The notes beneath the pieces were generated by a model, which was not told where the DNA came from, did not search any database, and saw only the letters and a list, made by a program, of their open reading frames with translations. A stretch of DNA of 64,000 nt, taken from positions 44,101,559 to 44,165,558 of the forward strand of contig NC_057765.1 of NCBI RefSeq assembly GCF_010389155.1, given 5' to 3'. The stretch comes from Erigeron canadensis (lineage: Eukaryota > Streptophyta > Magnoliopsida > Asterales > Asteraceae). This document shows, one piece after another, positions 24,693 through 38,200 of the stretch; the first letter of the stretch is position 1, and the number at the start of each line of letters is the position of its first letter. Position numbers and translations under genes: made by a program.

Positions 24693-25456
24693 ATGGCATC
24701 TGCTACTACACTAGCCCAATATTCTTTATTGTAATCTTGTTGACTTTGCTTCCATTGATCACACATTGTAGTTTCCCTTTTGTTGATCTTACATTGTAAG
24801 TTTGTAGCACTCATTATAATTCGTTTTGATCGTTAAGAAGCTTAGAAGACGTAACATGGGTCAGCCTTTTGACACGCCTCATTTAATTTGTAGCTTTGAA
24901 GGGAATTTCTCAGAATTTATCTTTTCTAAAGATGGATATATAATTTCTTTTTAAGTTCCTATTTTGCAGGAATTTCGGATCATAATATTGTAGCTCGAAA
25001 GGAATGACAGATTTCACTGATAATTTAAGCGAGTGGTCTAATACTCAAGGATATTGCATGTATGTCTTTTAACTTGTAACTCAATAATCTGTGTTAATTA
25101 CATAGTGAAGTAAATATAATTTGCATTATGTGCAGAGAAATAGGAAATGGAGAGAGGGATTCTTGGTTTATGCCTATAGAAAATCAGGTGATTTATGCAT
25201 ACTTTGTCAACTTTTTTCTCCAAATAGTCATAGCTTTTCACAATGATAATTTTTGCCTTGAAGGTTTCGTGGTCTGTCTTGTAGATTAAGATTGCTTGTG
25301 ACAAGGTAATGAAACAGATACCATATATATATATATTTTTTAAAATGATTTTCTTCTTTTGGCCATTTATAAACGCGATATACTTTGCAATATTGACAGA
25401 CGAAATAAAACATGAGTGAAGTACGACAAGGTTAACACATGGTTGGACTTTCCCAG
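24693..25456 (+). pseudogene. Truncated tandem copy of the thioesterase gene (exons 1-5)
   Basis: Starts MASATTLAQYSLL then a stop, a decayed copy of exon 1. At about 24970-25060 the exon 2 equivalent still reads TDFTDNLSEWSNTQGYC; exon 3 (about 25136-25187) reads EIGNGERDSWFMP. Short exon 4 and 5 remnants follow, ending at the equivalent of GLSQ near 25456. Exons 6-12, with most of the catalytic residues, are missing. Intron sequences also match the intact gene, so this is a DNA-level tandem duplication and not a retrocopy. Confidence 0.9.
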
Positions 25457-25516
25457 GTGAAGATAATGACCACATCCTGTTTACTTTGTCTTTCCATATA
25501 GTAAATATATTATTGC

Positions 25517-26744
25517 TTAATTCCTTGCAATCACGTTGCGTGCTGGTACGGGCCAGACGAGACTGTCAACATACAGAGCAACTTTGGTTGAAGAGTAAAC
25601 TGGTTTGGTAGCCTTAAACAGTTTAGAAGCGGCTGCATTTGGATCGTACAGAGCTAGAGTAGCATCATGTCCGAAAAGGAACTTGTTGTTCAAAGTGAAC
25701 CCAATTGGAATAATAGCACTATACCCGGACAACACATGTAGTTTCATCCACGAACTATCCACCTTATACTTATCCATCACCCACACCTCACACCTTTCAC
25801 CCTGCTCACGAATGCAGGATATCACACAAAGCTTTCGGGACAAAACTCCCAAAGCAATGTCTCGATTATTGCTTTTTTGTACACAGTCTGGAAGCAATAT
25901 CTCACTAAAAGTTTCGAGATTCAAATCAAATGCCAAAATGGTTTAGAGCATGCAGTCGGTATCAATATAACAAAGCCAATGAACATACATGGCCATCATA
26001 TCCATCCACATAAACTTCATTGGGGTCGCACATACATGTAATATGGGATGGAAAGTTGCAGCTATTGGTCAATTGCTTCCATGAATCCATTCGCATACTA
26101 TACACCTCTACAGGATGGATCAGTTCTTCAATCATATCTAGACTATCAACAGTGTATGTTATCTTGACAACTTTATAGTCACTAGTTTTGGGATCATATC
26201 CGAACCTAAAATCGTAAGCATATTCTGGGTCGTGTATATCGGTATGACAAGTGTATGGTGGTGGGGGAGCGATCATGGCTAAGAGAGAAGGGTTCCAGAT
26301 GCGAAGGGAATGAGGATGGAATCCGAAACTAGCAAAGCATATCAAGCCATGAACCGAGCCAATAACAGTGTTGCATCCAGGTGCATCAGGGGGTTTGATT
26401 AGGTTAGTGAGGTCTTCACAAGGAGATGTAGAGGGGTGGGCAGTGAATGGCTCCCCGGGTGTGAAATCACCACTGTAAAAGACCACAAGGATTTCTTCGT
26501 CATTATTGTTACGGTCGAGATGAGATTGGATAAAGGAGGGATGGGACAAGACATAGTTCCAGGTTTTAGAGAGGGACCTCATTCGAGCAAGCTGTTTGGC
26601 TCGTAACCGAATGAATATGCTGCTTAATAACACATCCTCGGGGATATTATTATAATTAGACGTTGCTGATAATAATAAAGGCTTTTTTCTTCTTGCACGC
26701 TTATTACTTGTGGATGAACAATAACTACTACTACTACTGCTCAT
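25517..26744 (-). pseudogene. F-box protein with F-box-associated (FBA) domain, broken
   Basis: Family members are substrate receptors of SCF ubiquitin ligases. The ATG at 26744 gives MSSSSSSYCSSTSN; further upstream the frame has only a TTG. The F-box (NIPEDVLLSSIFIRLRAKQL) is followed by GSVHGLICF, RIWNPSL and FGYDPKTSDYKVVKI, typical of FBA proteins. The frame stops at 25962-25964 but resumes as HWLCYIDTDC and continues, after one stop, with AFDLNLETFSEILLPDCV to 25517. The break coincides with ATGTATGT near 25982-25990, apparently a 4-bp duplication, plus a TAA about 40 bp downstream. Two lesions make loss of function likely; a truncated F-box product of about 260 residues is possible. 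A 5' UTR exon with donor near 26967 is plausible. Confidence 0.85.
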
Positions 26745-27138
26745 ACTTAAATTGTTGGCAGGTGCTCCTGATCGATTAAGAGTAAGTATTCCTGTTTTCA
26801 AGTCACGTTATCATAGAGTCAATTGGGAGCCAATTCCATATAAAGTAGATTATACTGTATATGTTTAACTAGGATTACGAATCATATATATATAAGTATA
26901 TACTGAACGAATTGAATCATATGTGTAAAACAGATTAATTGATAAAAATATATAAATGAAATTAACCTGGCAATAATTGCTTGTTTGTGAAGGAGGGGGC
27001 CACGCAAGGGTTTGATCGAGAGCGACAACGAATGTAAATTTATGGTTGTTGATGATACAGAGAAACTCTCGAGTGGTTTGGTTTTTTTAAATATAGCATT
27101 ATTTATATTTAATAATAATGTGATGATAGAATATATAA

Positions 27139-27300
27139 CTCCCTCCGTTTATAATTACGTTTCCCTTTGGCCCATTTAGGCCCAACACTAACAAGCCTAC
27201 GGTGCCTACTTTGGAAAGTTATACACGGCTTCTTTTAAGAATTTTTAGTATAAATCTAAGCCTGTTGCCTTTTTCTTGATACAATCTCTATGACTATATA
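27139..27300. mobile_element. Stowaway-like MITE fragment
   Basis: CTCCCTCCGTTTATAATTA matches the terminal signature of plant Stowaway (Tc1/mariner) MITEs. The opposite terminus was not found before the TA tract, so it is probably truncated. Confidence 0.5.
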
Positions 27301-27318
27301 TATATATATATATATATA

Positions 27319-28674
27319 CTAGATATTTTACCCCGCGCGATGCGCGGCTAGTTAAAAAGGTTATTTTATGCATTAATAAATAGCTATTCTATAGGCTTAT
27401 TATGTTGAAATTGATTATGTTATAGTTAATGGTTAATTCCTGGATTACTTTGATCATTTTTTGTCTTTTCTGACATGTCGATATCACAGTCACTAAACCT
27501 ACTATAGTGATTACACACCAACATTTAACCTAAGATATTTTGATATCATCAACAAATCAAACGTAAATCGATAATGTAGCATGATATCTATATATTCATC
27601 AAACGAAATAATATATACAAAGTAAAAAAACTAAACATGACAAAAATTTAGTCATATAAAATACACATAAATACAATACGAATAAGTAAAAACTAATAAG
27701 ATAAAATCATTATAGTTTTTGCTTTCAGTTATGCTGAAAAGATGGAGAAAAAACCTTATGTAGTGACGGGAAAAAATAATCCTAAACACAATTAGGAAAT
27801 AAAGTATTTTATCTCCAACAATCAAGAAATTTATTCGTAAAACTCAAAATAACTACTATTATCATTATAAAATAGGCATTTTTTTGTAGCTAAAATAACT
27901 AATTTTGGTTAAGGTTTCGGCCAAGATAACGAAGGAGAAACAACAAAATTGTTTGGTCGTGTATAACCTAATAATATTTTTAAATAAATTTTAAAATTTG
28001 ATATAGTCTTCAAAGTTGTATATATTTTAATAAATAATATTATTTATGTCAAATATCATTGCCAAATTAATAGATGTATTGGACGTCTTCTTATATCTTA
28101 ATATTATGGGTTTTGAGTTTTTTTTTTTTTAATATTGTGTATATAGTTTTGATTTAATATTTTATGTTATATTTAATATAATAAATTACATTGGTTTGAG
28201 AATAAATAGAGGTTATAAGATAAATTTTATAAAAAAAGTATGGAGATGCCACGTAGGATACAATCCTATGTGGCAATGTTTAAAGCTAGCTTTAGGTTGA
28301 AAGAAGGGTTTAAAAGGCTATGATTGAAAAGGTAATAAAATATCATGGATTATGAGTCATGAATTATGAAGTGTTTATAGTTAAAATAAAAAAGTTAAAA
28401 CATGTCATGCAATGTTAGTCGTGATTTTTTATATATGTTTGATTTATATAAATATAAAGTATATATATATATGCTTTTTCTATATGCCATATTTAAAATA
28501 TATGTATAATTATATTATATTATATTATATTATTTAATGAAAATCTATTAGTGTGAAAAAAATATGGAGGTGTCATGTAGGATAAATCTTATGTGGCATG
28601 TTAAGAGATAATTTTAATTTGAGATGGATGACTTTAAAAAGTCAGGATAACTATTGTTTTATTATGTATATAGA
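27319..28674 (-). mobile_element. Second copy of the composite Helitron, with internal deletion
   Basis: The 3' end is CTAG at 27319-27322 with hairpin CCGCGCATCGCGCGG on the minus strand. The sequence matches 11062-12777 without the hAT insert and then, after a deletion joint at about 28320, matches 13151-16618 without the LTR-like insert. Subterminal palindromic blocks are at about 28245 and 28565; the outer 5' end is at 28673-28674. It gives the empty sites for both insertions. Confidence 0.85.
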
Positions 28675-30353
28675 TATACGAGTATAAAAAGAGAAACCTT
28701 AATATATAACTAGAAAAATATGAACTTTTTGATGAAGTTCATTAGTTCAATTTTTAAATAGAGTCATTAGATTAATTAGATTAATTGATGAATCGCGACA
28801 CGAAGTTCTCAAGCGAAATTTATCTTTCAAAAAAAATAGACAACGATACAATTTACACAACTCTTGTAAAACTTTCGGATTAATAAAGCTGAAATGAATA
28901 TTGTTATTGTTAATACATTAATAAATATCAAACATGTTAAACATACACATAAAGCAAAGTATCCAACAAAGAAAAATCAACAATATTATATCAATCCATA
29001 CTATTATCCTCCTGAAATATCTCATGTATGTGTAAAAAAATAAAATTAGAAATTTAGCTGGGCATAAATAAAGAGTTTTCAATAATTTTAAATAAACGTT
29101 ATCCATTGCTAGTAACACACTAGTGTTAACTGGGCATAAATAAAGAGTTTTCAGTTTTTTTAAATAATGTAGAAACTCTGACACAGAGCCTAGATAAAGG
29201 TGAGCATATTATTTGTAGCACTTTATATAAAGCACTAGCTTATTACTTGTGTGAAGATCTCAATATGTTGTTGTGCAGCCCCATAGCTGGTTATATAGGG
29301 TATGTATGGCAAAAGTAGCTGGAGTTACGGGTTAAGGCTGAAACTAGAGGCTGTGGCTAGAATTGAAAACTGAAGCTGAAGGTTGGGGTTGTAAAACTAA
29401 AGCTTCTAATTGTATAAAAGTATTTGGTAACAAGCTGTGAAATGTAGCTAAAAAATGTATAATTACATTAATGGGCATAGAATTTACTTACCAAAAAAAC
29501 ATAAGAAATCTATAAAATTAATATGTGATCTATACAAATTGTAATCACTCGAAGGATAGCAGTAACCTAAATAACTATGCTTAAACAAGTCTTTGTACAA
29601 AACAATATTAACCACCATATCATAAGAGCTACCGTACTTATGATCAAACAATATTACCTTTTGATGATGGCATGACATATAGGAGGATCTTGTTAGCATC
29701 CTGCTAGTCAATTACTTCTAATAAACTTATTCGTATTGGCCTTCCAGGCTTCCAAAATATAAGTAAAAAAACAGTTAACTATTTAAATAGATATAAATAA
29801 AATATATATACAAACATGGCAACATGTCATCTAATCATGCTGCAGCCAAAAAAATCTTTAAGCAAACCATGTTGATAAACACGTGTGATTTGAATGCATA
29901 CTGTCTAGTCCATTAAAGTAATCCTTCCGCTGATTTTTTGCCTTTAATTAGCTGTAAAATCACATACCCAGTTAACTTCATAGGGGTGGATATGTAAGCA
30001 CAGTTGTAAAAAGCCTATTTTGGTAATTTGAATAAGTAGGGATTGGAGTTTTTTTTTCAACGCTTCTTCTAAGAGCTTTTATTTAAAATCCCATTGGGGC
30101 TTTTTTTTTTTAATTATAAAATCCCAAACCCTTCCTAACGAAACAAGACTATTTTTACAAGAGGATTTTTTATTTTAAAATCCAAAAGCCCCATCCCCTT
30201 AAAAGCCCTCAATAAGCTCCTTAATAAAACTAAAAGATGGGTTGTTGTTACACTTGACACCCTTAATCTCTTTCTTTAACTTAATACTTCATTCTTATTA
30301 ATCCTCTATTTTTTAAATATTTATTTAATAAAAAATGGACAACCTTTAATAAA

Positions 30354-30355
<2 letters not shown>
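28675..30355. other. AT-rich spacer
   Basis: No convincing gene. A short direct repeat (GGGCATAAATAAAGAGTTTTC at about 29061 and 29130) is present. Confidence 0.45.
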
Positions 30356-30402
<47 letters not shown>

Positions 30403-30450
30403 GTTGTTGTTGTTGTTGTTGTTGTTGTTATTGTTATTATTATTATATAT
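30356..30450. repeat. Compound (TTA)n(TTG)n microsatellite
   Basis: About 14 TTA units pass directly into TTG units and back to TTA. The Leu-rich ORF here is an artefact. Confidence 0.95.
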
Positions 30451-30665
30451 ATCACTTAGAAAAAATTCTCACATATTCTCAACCCTAAGAAAAAATCTAC
30501 GGCAAAAAAAGATAAGCTACGATCGACTACCAAAAAGGTTTTTTATTTATATACTTTGTTCATATTTAATCATTATTATTTCTTAACATTTGAATTCTTA
30601 TGTTGGTGTTATTATTATCTCTTAAGCCAACAAATGTTAACCATCATCTACGACTTTGTGTACTT

Positions 30666-30945
30666 TACACTTTTTGTTTCTCTTTTTATTTAACTAAAGT
30701 TGAAAAAAAAAAAAAAGTAAAATGGAATCAATATTTATATGTAGTTAATTTTCATATGTTTCTTCTTTAGCTTTCGTATTCATTAAGTTGTGATATTGCT
30801 CATGCACTTTTTTTGTTTCTCTTTTTATTTAACTATAGTTGGAAAAAAAAAAGGTAAACTGGAATCAATATTTATATGGAGTAAAATTTCATATGTTTCT
30901 TCTTTAACTTTCGTATTCATTAAGTTATGATATTGGTCATACACT
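30666..30945. repeat. Tandem duplication with period about 139 bp
   Basis: The unit containing TTTGTTTCTCTTTTTATTTA, a poly-A run and ATATGTTTCTTCTTTA occurs twice in a row, then a partial third start, just before a Helitron 3' end. Confidence 0.85.
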
Positions 30946-30959
30946 TTTTGTTTCACAAT

Positions 30960-31016
30960 TATTATAAGATTTATAAATCTTAAGACTATCCGTCCAATGG
31001 ACGGGCCTAAACACTA
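30960..31016 (+). mobile_element. Helitron 3' terminus (CTAA)
   Basis: Hairpin CCGTCCAATGGACGG, spacer, then CTAA at 31013-31016 followed by T. It aligns with the end at 10496 (ACGGGTCTAGGCACTAG versus ACGGGCCTAAACACTAA). The 5' end is unknown. Confidence 0.6.
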
Positions 31017-31180
31017 ATACTAATATATAAATTGCTTTAAAACAAAAAGGGCCAAGAAGATATTCCATAATGCCCTGATTCTTGTATCTCTATCAACAAA
31101 ATGCAATAAAATTAAAATTTCTAATATTGAGACAAAATGTGAGCTAGAGTGACTTAATGTCATTTTATTTACATAGAAGA

Positions 31181-31570
31181 CGAGACAAAGTATCCGCGCA
31201 TTCGGGCGGTTAGATGGTGAGGGTGATAGGTATTAGAGTAGGATAGATAATAGGTTGTGATAGACTATAGAGTGTGATAGCCAAATGCCTTAGCCGTTCA
31301 GGCTCCATCTCGGATTTAAAAATTCATCGAAAATATATCAAATGACATCTCTAATGAAAGAACATAAAATTTTAAGAACACCCATATAATTATTATAATT
31401 TATCAATGTACAGTTTTTTTAGATAAAAGATTTTGAATGAATTAAAAAAATAAAATGATTTATGGAGGAGAGAAAAAAAATAAATGGTTAATATTTGAGG
31501 AGAAAGAAAAAAAATGAGTAGTTGAGAATTAATATTAATATTGAAAAGTTGAATTTCAATAATAGATTTG
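31181..31570 (-). mobile_element. Helitron-like element ending in CTCG (inverted relative to the copy at 24.0-24.6 kb)
   Basis: The minus-strand 3' end reads ATGCGCGGATACTTTGTCTCG then T. The interior carries the reverse complement of landmarks of the 24-kb copy. The right edge is approximate. Confidence 0.5.
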
Positions 31571-32292
31571 CTTAATATAGTATAGATAATATAAATTTCA
31601 TTTAGTTAATTAATGAACAAAAATTAGGAGTTCAAAATTTTTACATTTTTCACTATTTGGACATGTGACATTTTATTGGACATTTTTTACTATTAAGTTA
31701 TATTATTTTGGACATATAAGATATCTTGATTTTGATGTTTTGTAGAGATATATGTAAGAGTTCCTTCCCTTGCCTCCTCCCTCTACATCTCTTAATAATG
31801 ATAATTTAAAGCATTTTACTCAAAGAGTGGAGTCAGAGTCCAACTGAAACAAAACATAACCTTGGCAATAGTTAAATTTTTTTACAGAAGTATGCATTGG
31901 AAAAATACCATTTAACCAATTCCGTAAATTAAATTGAAAAATTGATCTTGTTCCACTATAAAAAGGGTTATCAAGTTATGCGCATGCATACTCTATGAAC
32001 TATATAGTTCAGCCCTGGCCTATTTGAAATTAGAACGAAAAGAATAGGAAGTAATAAAGATGCAACAATAATCTTCACAACTAGGCAGCTTTAAAAATAG
32101 ATAAAAAAAAAATAAAAATTGTACAGATATAACTCTTACAAAACAAACTTCGACTCACTGAGTTATGGTCCAAAATATCTGCAGCCACTATGGGAAAGAA
32201 GGGGGGCGAGGGGTTATGAGTATACGGTATATAATTGTTGACATTTGGGTTGACTTTATTACCAACGCTTTCTAAGTTGACCTGCTACATTT
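31571..32292. other. Spacer and ARABIDILLO 3' flank
   Basis: The right part is the 3' UTR/flank of the minus-strand ARABIDILLO gene; nothing else recognised. Confidence 0.5.
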
Positions 32293-35200
32293 TTAGACTG
32301 ACGCTTCTATCTGGTGATGCTCCAGATTCCTGAGCACAATTCTTGCAAATATCTTTGCCTCAAGTGGAGCTGAAGCTGCTGCAGCTGCAGCCCTTAGAAC
32401 ACGCGGGGCACCCGAGTCTTGCAACAGGTTCACATGGTGAGGTGCATGTCGCCCACCCGGAACAGTGAACTGTAAAATTTTATAATCAAAATAAGCAAAA
32501 CTAGTTACGTTACAAAGGAGATAGAAATTGTAAGTTTGACCGTGTTAAACCTGAAGAAGAGCAAATGCAGCGCACGCTTTGAGCACGGGAGATTGATTAC
32601 GCAACATGGATACAAAACGTCCAATTTCAGCTCCGCTGAGAATATTTAAAAACAAATAAGTTATGCCATATGTAGACCAACCAGCTTCAGGAGCTTTTCA
32701 GGTCATAGACATGCTTCCCTTTTGCGTTTACAGGATAATTTTTCGAATTAATTACTATATGAAAACATTTTGAAGTAGATTATGCAATTCAAAAGTAATT
32801 CCCCGTTTACCATGAATACTAAAAGTGTAGTTTCTATCATATAATCATATATAAAGATTACATTATTCAGGGATAATATATTCAGTTCAAAACATATCCC
32901 AGCTTCTGTTTGTTTTAGGACCAATATGCCCTTCACTTCCAGAACTTCAGATAACATGTACTAGATTGATAACATGAGATTGTATAAATCACTGGGACCA
33001 CATCTGATGTATATGTTTGACTTTAAGGCCTACCTTGATCAATTAGAGAGAATTTAAGATGTTTATGCCACTTATGTCTTAGACATACAGCTACTAAAAT
33101 GCCTTTCACCAACAAAAGCTTCATATTAAATATAGTGGATTTTTAATATAATGATTTCCATTGGCCGGGGGAATTTAGTCGCTTTAAGCCGCACCCACGC
33201 TTCTAGTTCCTTTTTCAGTCCTCTAGTTACTGAAATGCCCTGGGTGAGAATCTCACACTTACTGCCGCTTACATCCCAAAATAAATGATCACATTTCGAT
33301 TTTAGTTTGTCCAAAAAGAATGTACACTTCCAAACTATATTTCCAAGTTTCCCACTCTATCATTAGTGTCACATTATATCACAAAAAAGCAATCCTAAAA
33401 CTTTGTTTGATTTATAAAAGTAAAATGGACATTTGAGTGATTAAAAGGCAATCACTGCACATTTTTAGAATTGTGTACCTTTGTCTAGTGCCCACTTATT
33501 TTGGGACGGATGAGGTGTTTGGGGTACTTATACCAAAAAAATTCCTCATTTTAATAACCTCCAACTGTATGACCTATTAACCTCCAACTGTATCAAAAGC
33601 TCTCAAATGACTAAGATTCCCTCAACTACTGGGAACTTCATAGTGCACGCAGGGGATCTATTACATGAAGAGTCCATTAGCCAATGGCCTGTTGGTCACT
33701 AAGGCTTCACCTTATTCTAGGCCTCAGATGACTAATATTCCCTTCAATGGCAGAAACCTCGGATTACATGAAGTGAATTTCCAATATAGTAGTTTAGTTG
33801 GGATACTTTTTGTATACTTTATAAATTAAAGAAATGTTTTCGTATGCGTATAGATGTATGAGTGTATATGTATGTATTTTTATCAATCAAAAGAAGTATA
33901 TATGTATCAGTCCATATAAGAGTATATGTATGAGTGTATGAGTACCTGCACCGTAAATGACCTGCTTCGAGAATACGAGCTGATTCAGTTACTTGTGCCA
34001 AAGGGGCAGGAGCTGATGATAATGCCGCAGCAGAAAACGCGTGTGGGTCAGCGAAAGTCAACACAAAAGTTTCAATGTGTTTCAAGGCCATTTTCCTTGC
34101 TCTTTCTAAGCCAACACTCTTTGAAGCACTTTCAGCTGAACTCCCTACCAGTGCATATTCATCCATTCTGTACAAAATAACAAAACAGTATAAATTTAAA
34201 CTTCTTCCAAGGAAGTTGTATAAAACCAATGTAAAAGTACATATATATTCCACGATCATTCCTTGAAGCTTTACCTCCCATCAAACATGTATGCCAAAGC
34301 TAAAGCAGCCATGAAACGCGCCATTTTCGACATTGATGAAGAGCAGAGATGAATTAAGGCTGGAACCCCACCATCCTCCACTATCCGCAGAGCATTGCCA
34401 GGGTTAAATGCAAGATTCCAAAGAGCTCCAGCAGCAGTCTCGTGAACATCCTAATACCCCAACAACATTTAAACAAAATTAAGTTTATTGCTATCATATA
34501 GCATAATTGTATACAAATATAGAGGACAATGACTAATGATGAGTTACAAAAAGCTATATGATAGCAATAAACTTAACGGGTCACAGTCTTGCTTGAGCAA
34601 TTGGTGTAATTAACAGGTAGTTAAACGTGACTAAAGATAAGGTATAAAAAGCTGATGCTTTTACAGTCAAAAGTCTAAAATGCCTAAACCGTTGTATTAA
34701 GATAAAATTATAGGAGTCAATGTGCCTTTGGCCTAGCGGTATTAAGTGTGATGCATCAACAAAGAGGTTGTGGATTCGAGTCTCGCTTGAGACATTTGGT
34801 GTGATTATTATATAGTTAAAAAAAATAAGCCTTTGTCTTCAAAATAAAAATAAAAATATGCGACGTTTGGATGTACATAAGTGATTATGTGCTATGTAAT
34901 AGTGTTTGGATGTACGTTATAAAAGCGATTATGTGCTATTTCATGTATTCGCTATTTGGAGTTGTAATAATTGAATAATCTGCTGCTTGACTGTTTAAGT
35001 ATGTAACAAGATAATACAGAAAGTGATCAAAAGGGACATTGGGGTAAAGAAAAGAGTTTCCCTGTGGAAACCTGAGATAGAGTCTCTTATATTACACTGA
35101 AAGAAGAGATAAATAGATGATCTTATATACACTCGCTTTTGTGATAGCTGGTATGAAACTGATTAAACAAAATGGATATAGTCTCATTCCTAAATAGTCA

Positions 35201-38200
35201 TATAATGCAAAGCAGAATGTAATTGACGTAACACAAAAAACTGGTTACAGTGACTTCAAGAGTTCAAGTCACAATAATCAGATAATCAATTTCAACACGC
35301 ACATCTAACCCCCCCCAAAAAAAAAAGGGCTGAATAAAAAGCTTGACACGCATGATGTGACTTTCTTTACAAGCATCATAATTTTAATATAAGAACATAA
35401 ACCTGTAAGCATCTAGTGAAACTAGACAGAGTAATAGTCACTCACTTCTGTCTGAGACCGTGCCAGCGTTATAAGTGGTGCAACGCCCCCTTCTCGTCCA
35501 ATTGCAATGCTAGTAAAGAGAAAGTATAGTACACCACAAAATGAGTACAATACTACAGCTGGACGACAATGATTAATTGATTATATATGATTTAAAAGAT
35601 TATCTAGAGTTGCAAGATCAAATTACCATTATTGAGAACATAAGATCCTCTTTTACAACGTCTCATGGGTATTATAAGAACTAGGAATGAGCATGACCCG
35701 GAAACCCGCGACACAGACCAGACCCGAACCGACCCACCCGATAGGGTAACGGGCTGGATCACGGGTTTAATTTTGTTGCTCCGCCGGGTTTCGAGCCAGG
35801 ATTTGACAAGTGAGAAACAAAAGTCCCTTAAACCCGAAAACCGAACCCGTCCGAACTGACCTGCCCCTTTCGGTAACAGGTTCGATTTTGTTGCTTTACC
35901 GGGTCACGGGTTTGCACTGGTCGGGCTGGGTTTTGACCCGTGCACATGCCTCAATAAGAACATTTAACCGGTAAAGAAAACTTACACTTTTTAAATCATA
36001 TTTAATACTTGTGTGAGACACAATAAATAAATAGATTGGGTATAGTTTCGGAAAAAGAAAGGATCGATGCTCTAAATGAAGATCTTAGTTAAGTCAAAAG
36101 TTGACTTTTGCAGCTCATAGGAAAAAATCAGGAGATTTTCTTTTTCTTTCTATGTGTACCTATTGGCTTCCGAAACTGAGAGGCCCCAAAGCGCACCAGC
36201 TGCTCTCTCCTGAAGACTCGAAGAGGCATTTGAACATGATTGTGCAAGAGCAACCTGAAAAATAGGACAAAAAGAAACTGCTTAATACACACTTTTTCAG
36301 TTTTCAAGATTGATAGTCGTATCAGATGGCTGCAATAATGGTAGCGCTTTCAAACAAATAAGATCAATGAGCTCAAATATAAATCTTTCATAGGCCATAT
36401 CATGAACTTAAATTCTGCCTCTTTTACATTAGCGCCTTAGTGGTAAGGCATTAAGATCTTCTATTTGTTTTCGTCGTTTAGCATCATTAATGTGTGTATC
36501 CGTTTCAAGTTATGTCACGAGTGAAGAACTGAAAATATGATCTGAGGCCTGAGGGCCACATTAATGGGGTATATAAATCTGGGGAAAATGATAAAAGTAA
36601 AAGAAACACCCTGTTTTCTATGATAATAAGATATTATTCACTGAAGCTAATACCTAAAGCTCTTATCTTTGTTAGTCAATATTGGTAAAACTAGCACCTG
36701 GTTGTCATTTTCATCTTATAGATTAAATGAATATAGTGTCTATGCAACCACATTGGTTGATTAAGGTAGGGTTTAACTCCCTCTGTAAGACTGTAATGGC
36801 TCAAGCGAATCAATCTAAACAAAAATCAGCTAAGAAGCAGATCCAATACTACACATGAGCCAAGCAACAGAAAATTCCAACAGATTGTATGTTTAACCCA
36901 CATAACATCCTTACACGGACTAGGTGAAACAACTTTAATCCTAATTTATAGCTCTTTAATTATGATTAACACATTTTTGTAAATTAAAAAAGGTAAAGAA
37001 ATGGACAAAAGAGTGTTGGTGGGTCAAAACCCAACCCTACCCTTCCTATTTCAACCCATAATATAAGATTCTCCATTTTGACTGTTACTCACACCCACCC
37101 ATTTTGCCACTTATACATGAGTATGCAACAAACCAAGGTATCAGAAATTAAGGAACAAAACAACACACCAAGGCTTCGACACCGCCAGCTAATGCAATTC
37201 CTTCTCGGTTTCTGTCATCAAATGATAAATTCCACAATGCACCAGCCGCTTCTTGCCTATTGAAGACAAATGTGTTTCATACAAGTACATAATAATACAA
37301 GTCAGCAGTAAGTGCTCTCCAATCAAAGGCACATAAAAGAAGACTAAGGGATGTTTGGATGCACATTTCGTAAGTGGTTATATGATACTCAACAACAGAT
37401 TCAGAGATACGCAACTGTTATAAAAAGGGCTTTCAGGATAGTCTTTAGACATGCTTTTGTTGTTTCAAGCTGTAATGATCCTATGAATCAGATGTTAATG
37501 TATTTTAGCAATTCTGATTGTTCAAGGAATTAAAGGTGAAAGACCAAAAAGGATATTATTGTGGGACATGAGACAGATATTGGTTTAATGGGAGTAAATG
37601 TAAGGTCATAAAAAGGGTATAAGATAATCGGCTTACTGGCAGTTGTTGAGCTAATTGCTCAAATAAGATCATCAGAAACGGAATATGTTTATACATATTC
37701 TAAAAAGTGATTCTTACTAGCAACCATCAAAAAATCTGTTCGAAAAGACAAATCTGAACACCTTTTAAATGAAATACTGGCATACTGAATTCAGAATAAA
37801 ATACCTGACACCATCATGTTGAGAACGAATCAGTAGAACAAGTGCCTCAAGTGCTCCAGCTTCTTGTCCCACGGCTGCATTGTTAGTGTTGCTGTCTCCA
37901 TGAGCAGCCAAATTAGCCAAAGCGCGAGCCGCCTATACAATTATCACAAAATAAGAGATGGTATGCAAAGTTCAGATCTTTGATATTTTCTTTGACTTTC
38001 ATTAACTTTCCTCGCAGTAGAAAGAAACTTTAAACCCATCTATATTAAGGATAGGCCAAATCATGTTCCATTTTGTTGATTATGGGTCAAATGTGTCAAT
38101 CCTCGCCTAACATCTATTTCAAATGCTTACAAGTGCTTATCTTTTTATACTAAATATATATTCCACTTGTACATCATCCTGAAACAAATTATTTACAAAA

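Noticed and set aside
29290..29480. GGCAAAAGTAGCTGG-type start of a MITE
   Set aside because: No second terminus or TSD; only repetitive GGCTG/AGCTG composition.
34719..34790. Possible tRNA gene (box A and box B present)
   Set aside because: No paired acceptor stem and a tail typical of a SINE.
36430..36540. Further SINE in an ARABIDILLO intron
   Set aside because: Box A-like stretch is good but box B is too degenerate and no second copy was seen.
37340..37640. Possible Tourist-like MITE (CTAAGGGATGTTTGGATG)
   Set aside because: Only one terminus recognised.
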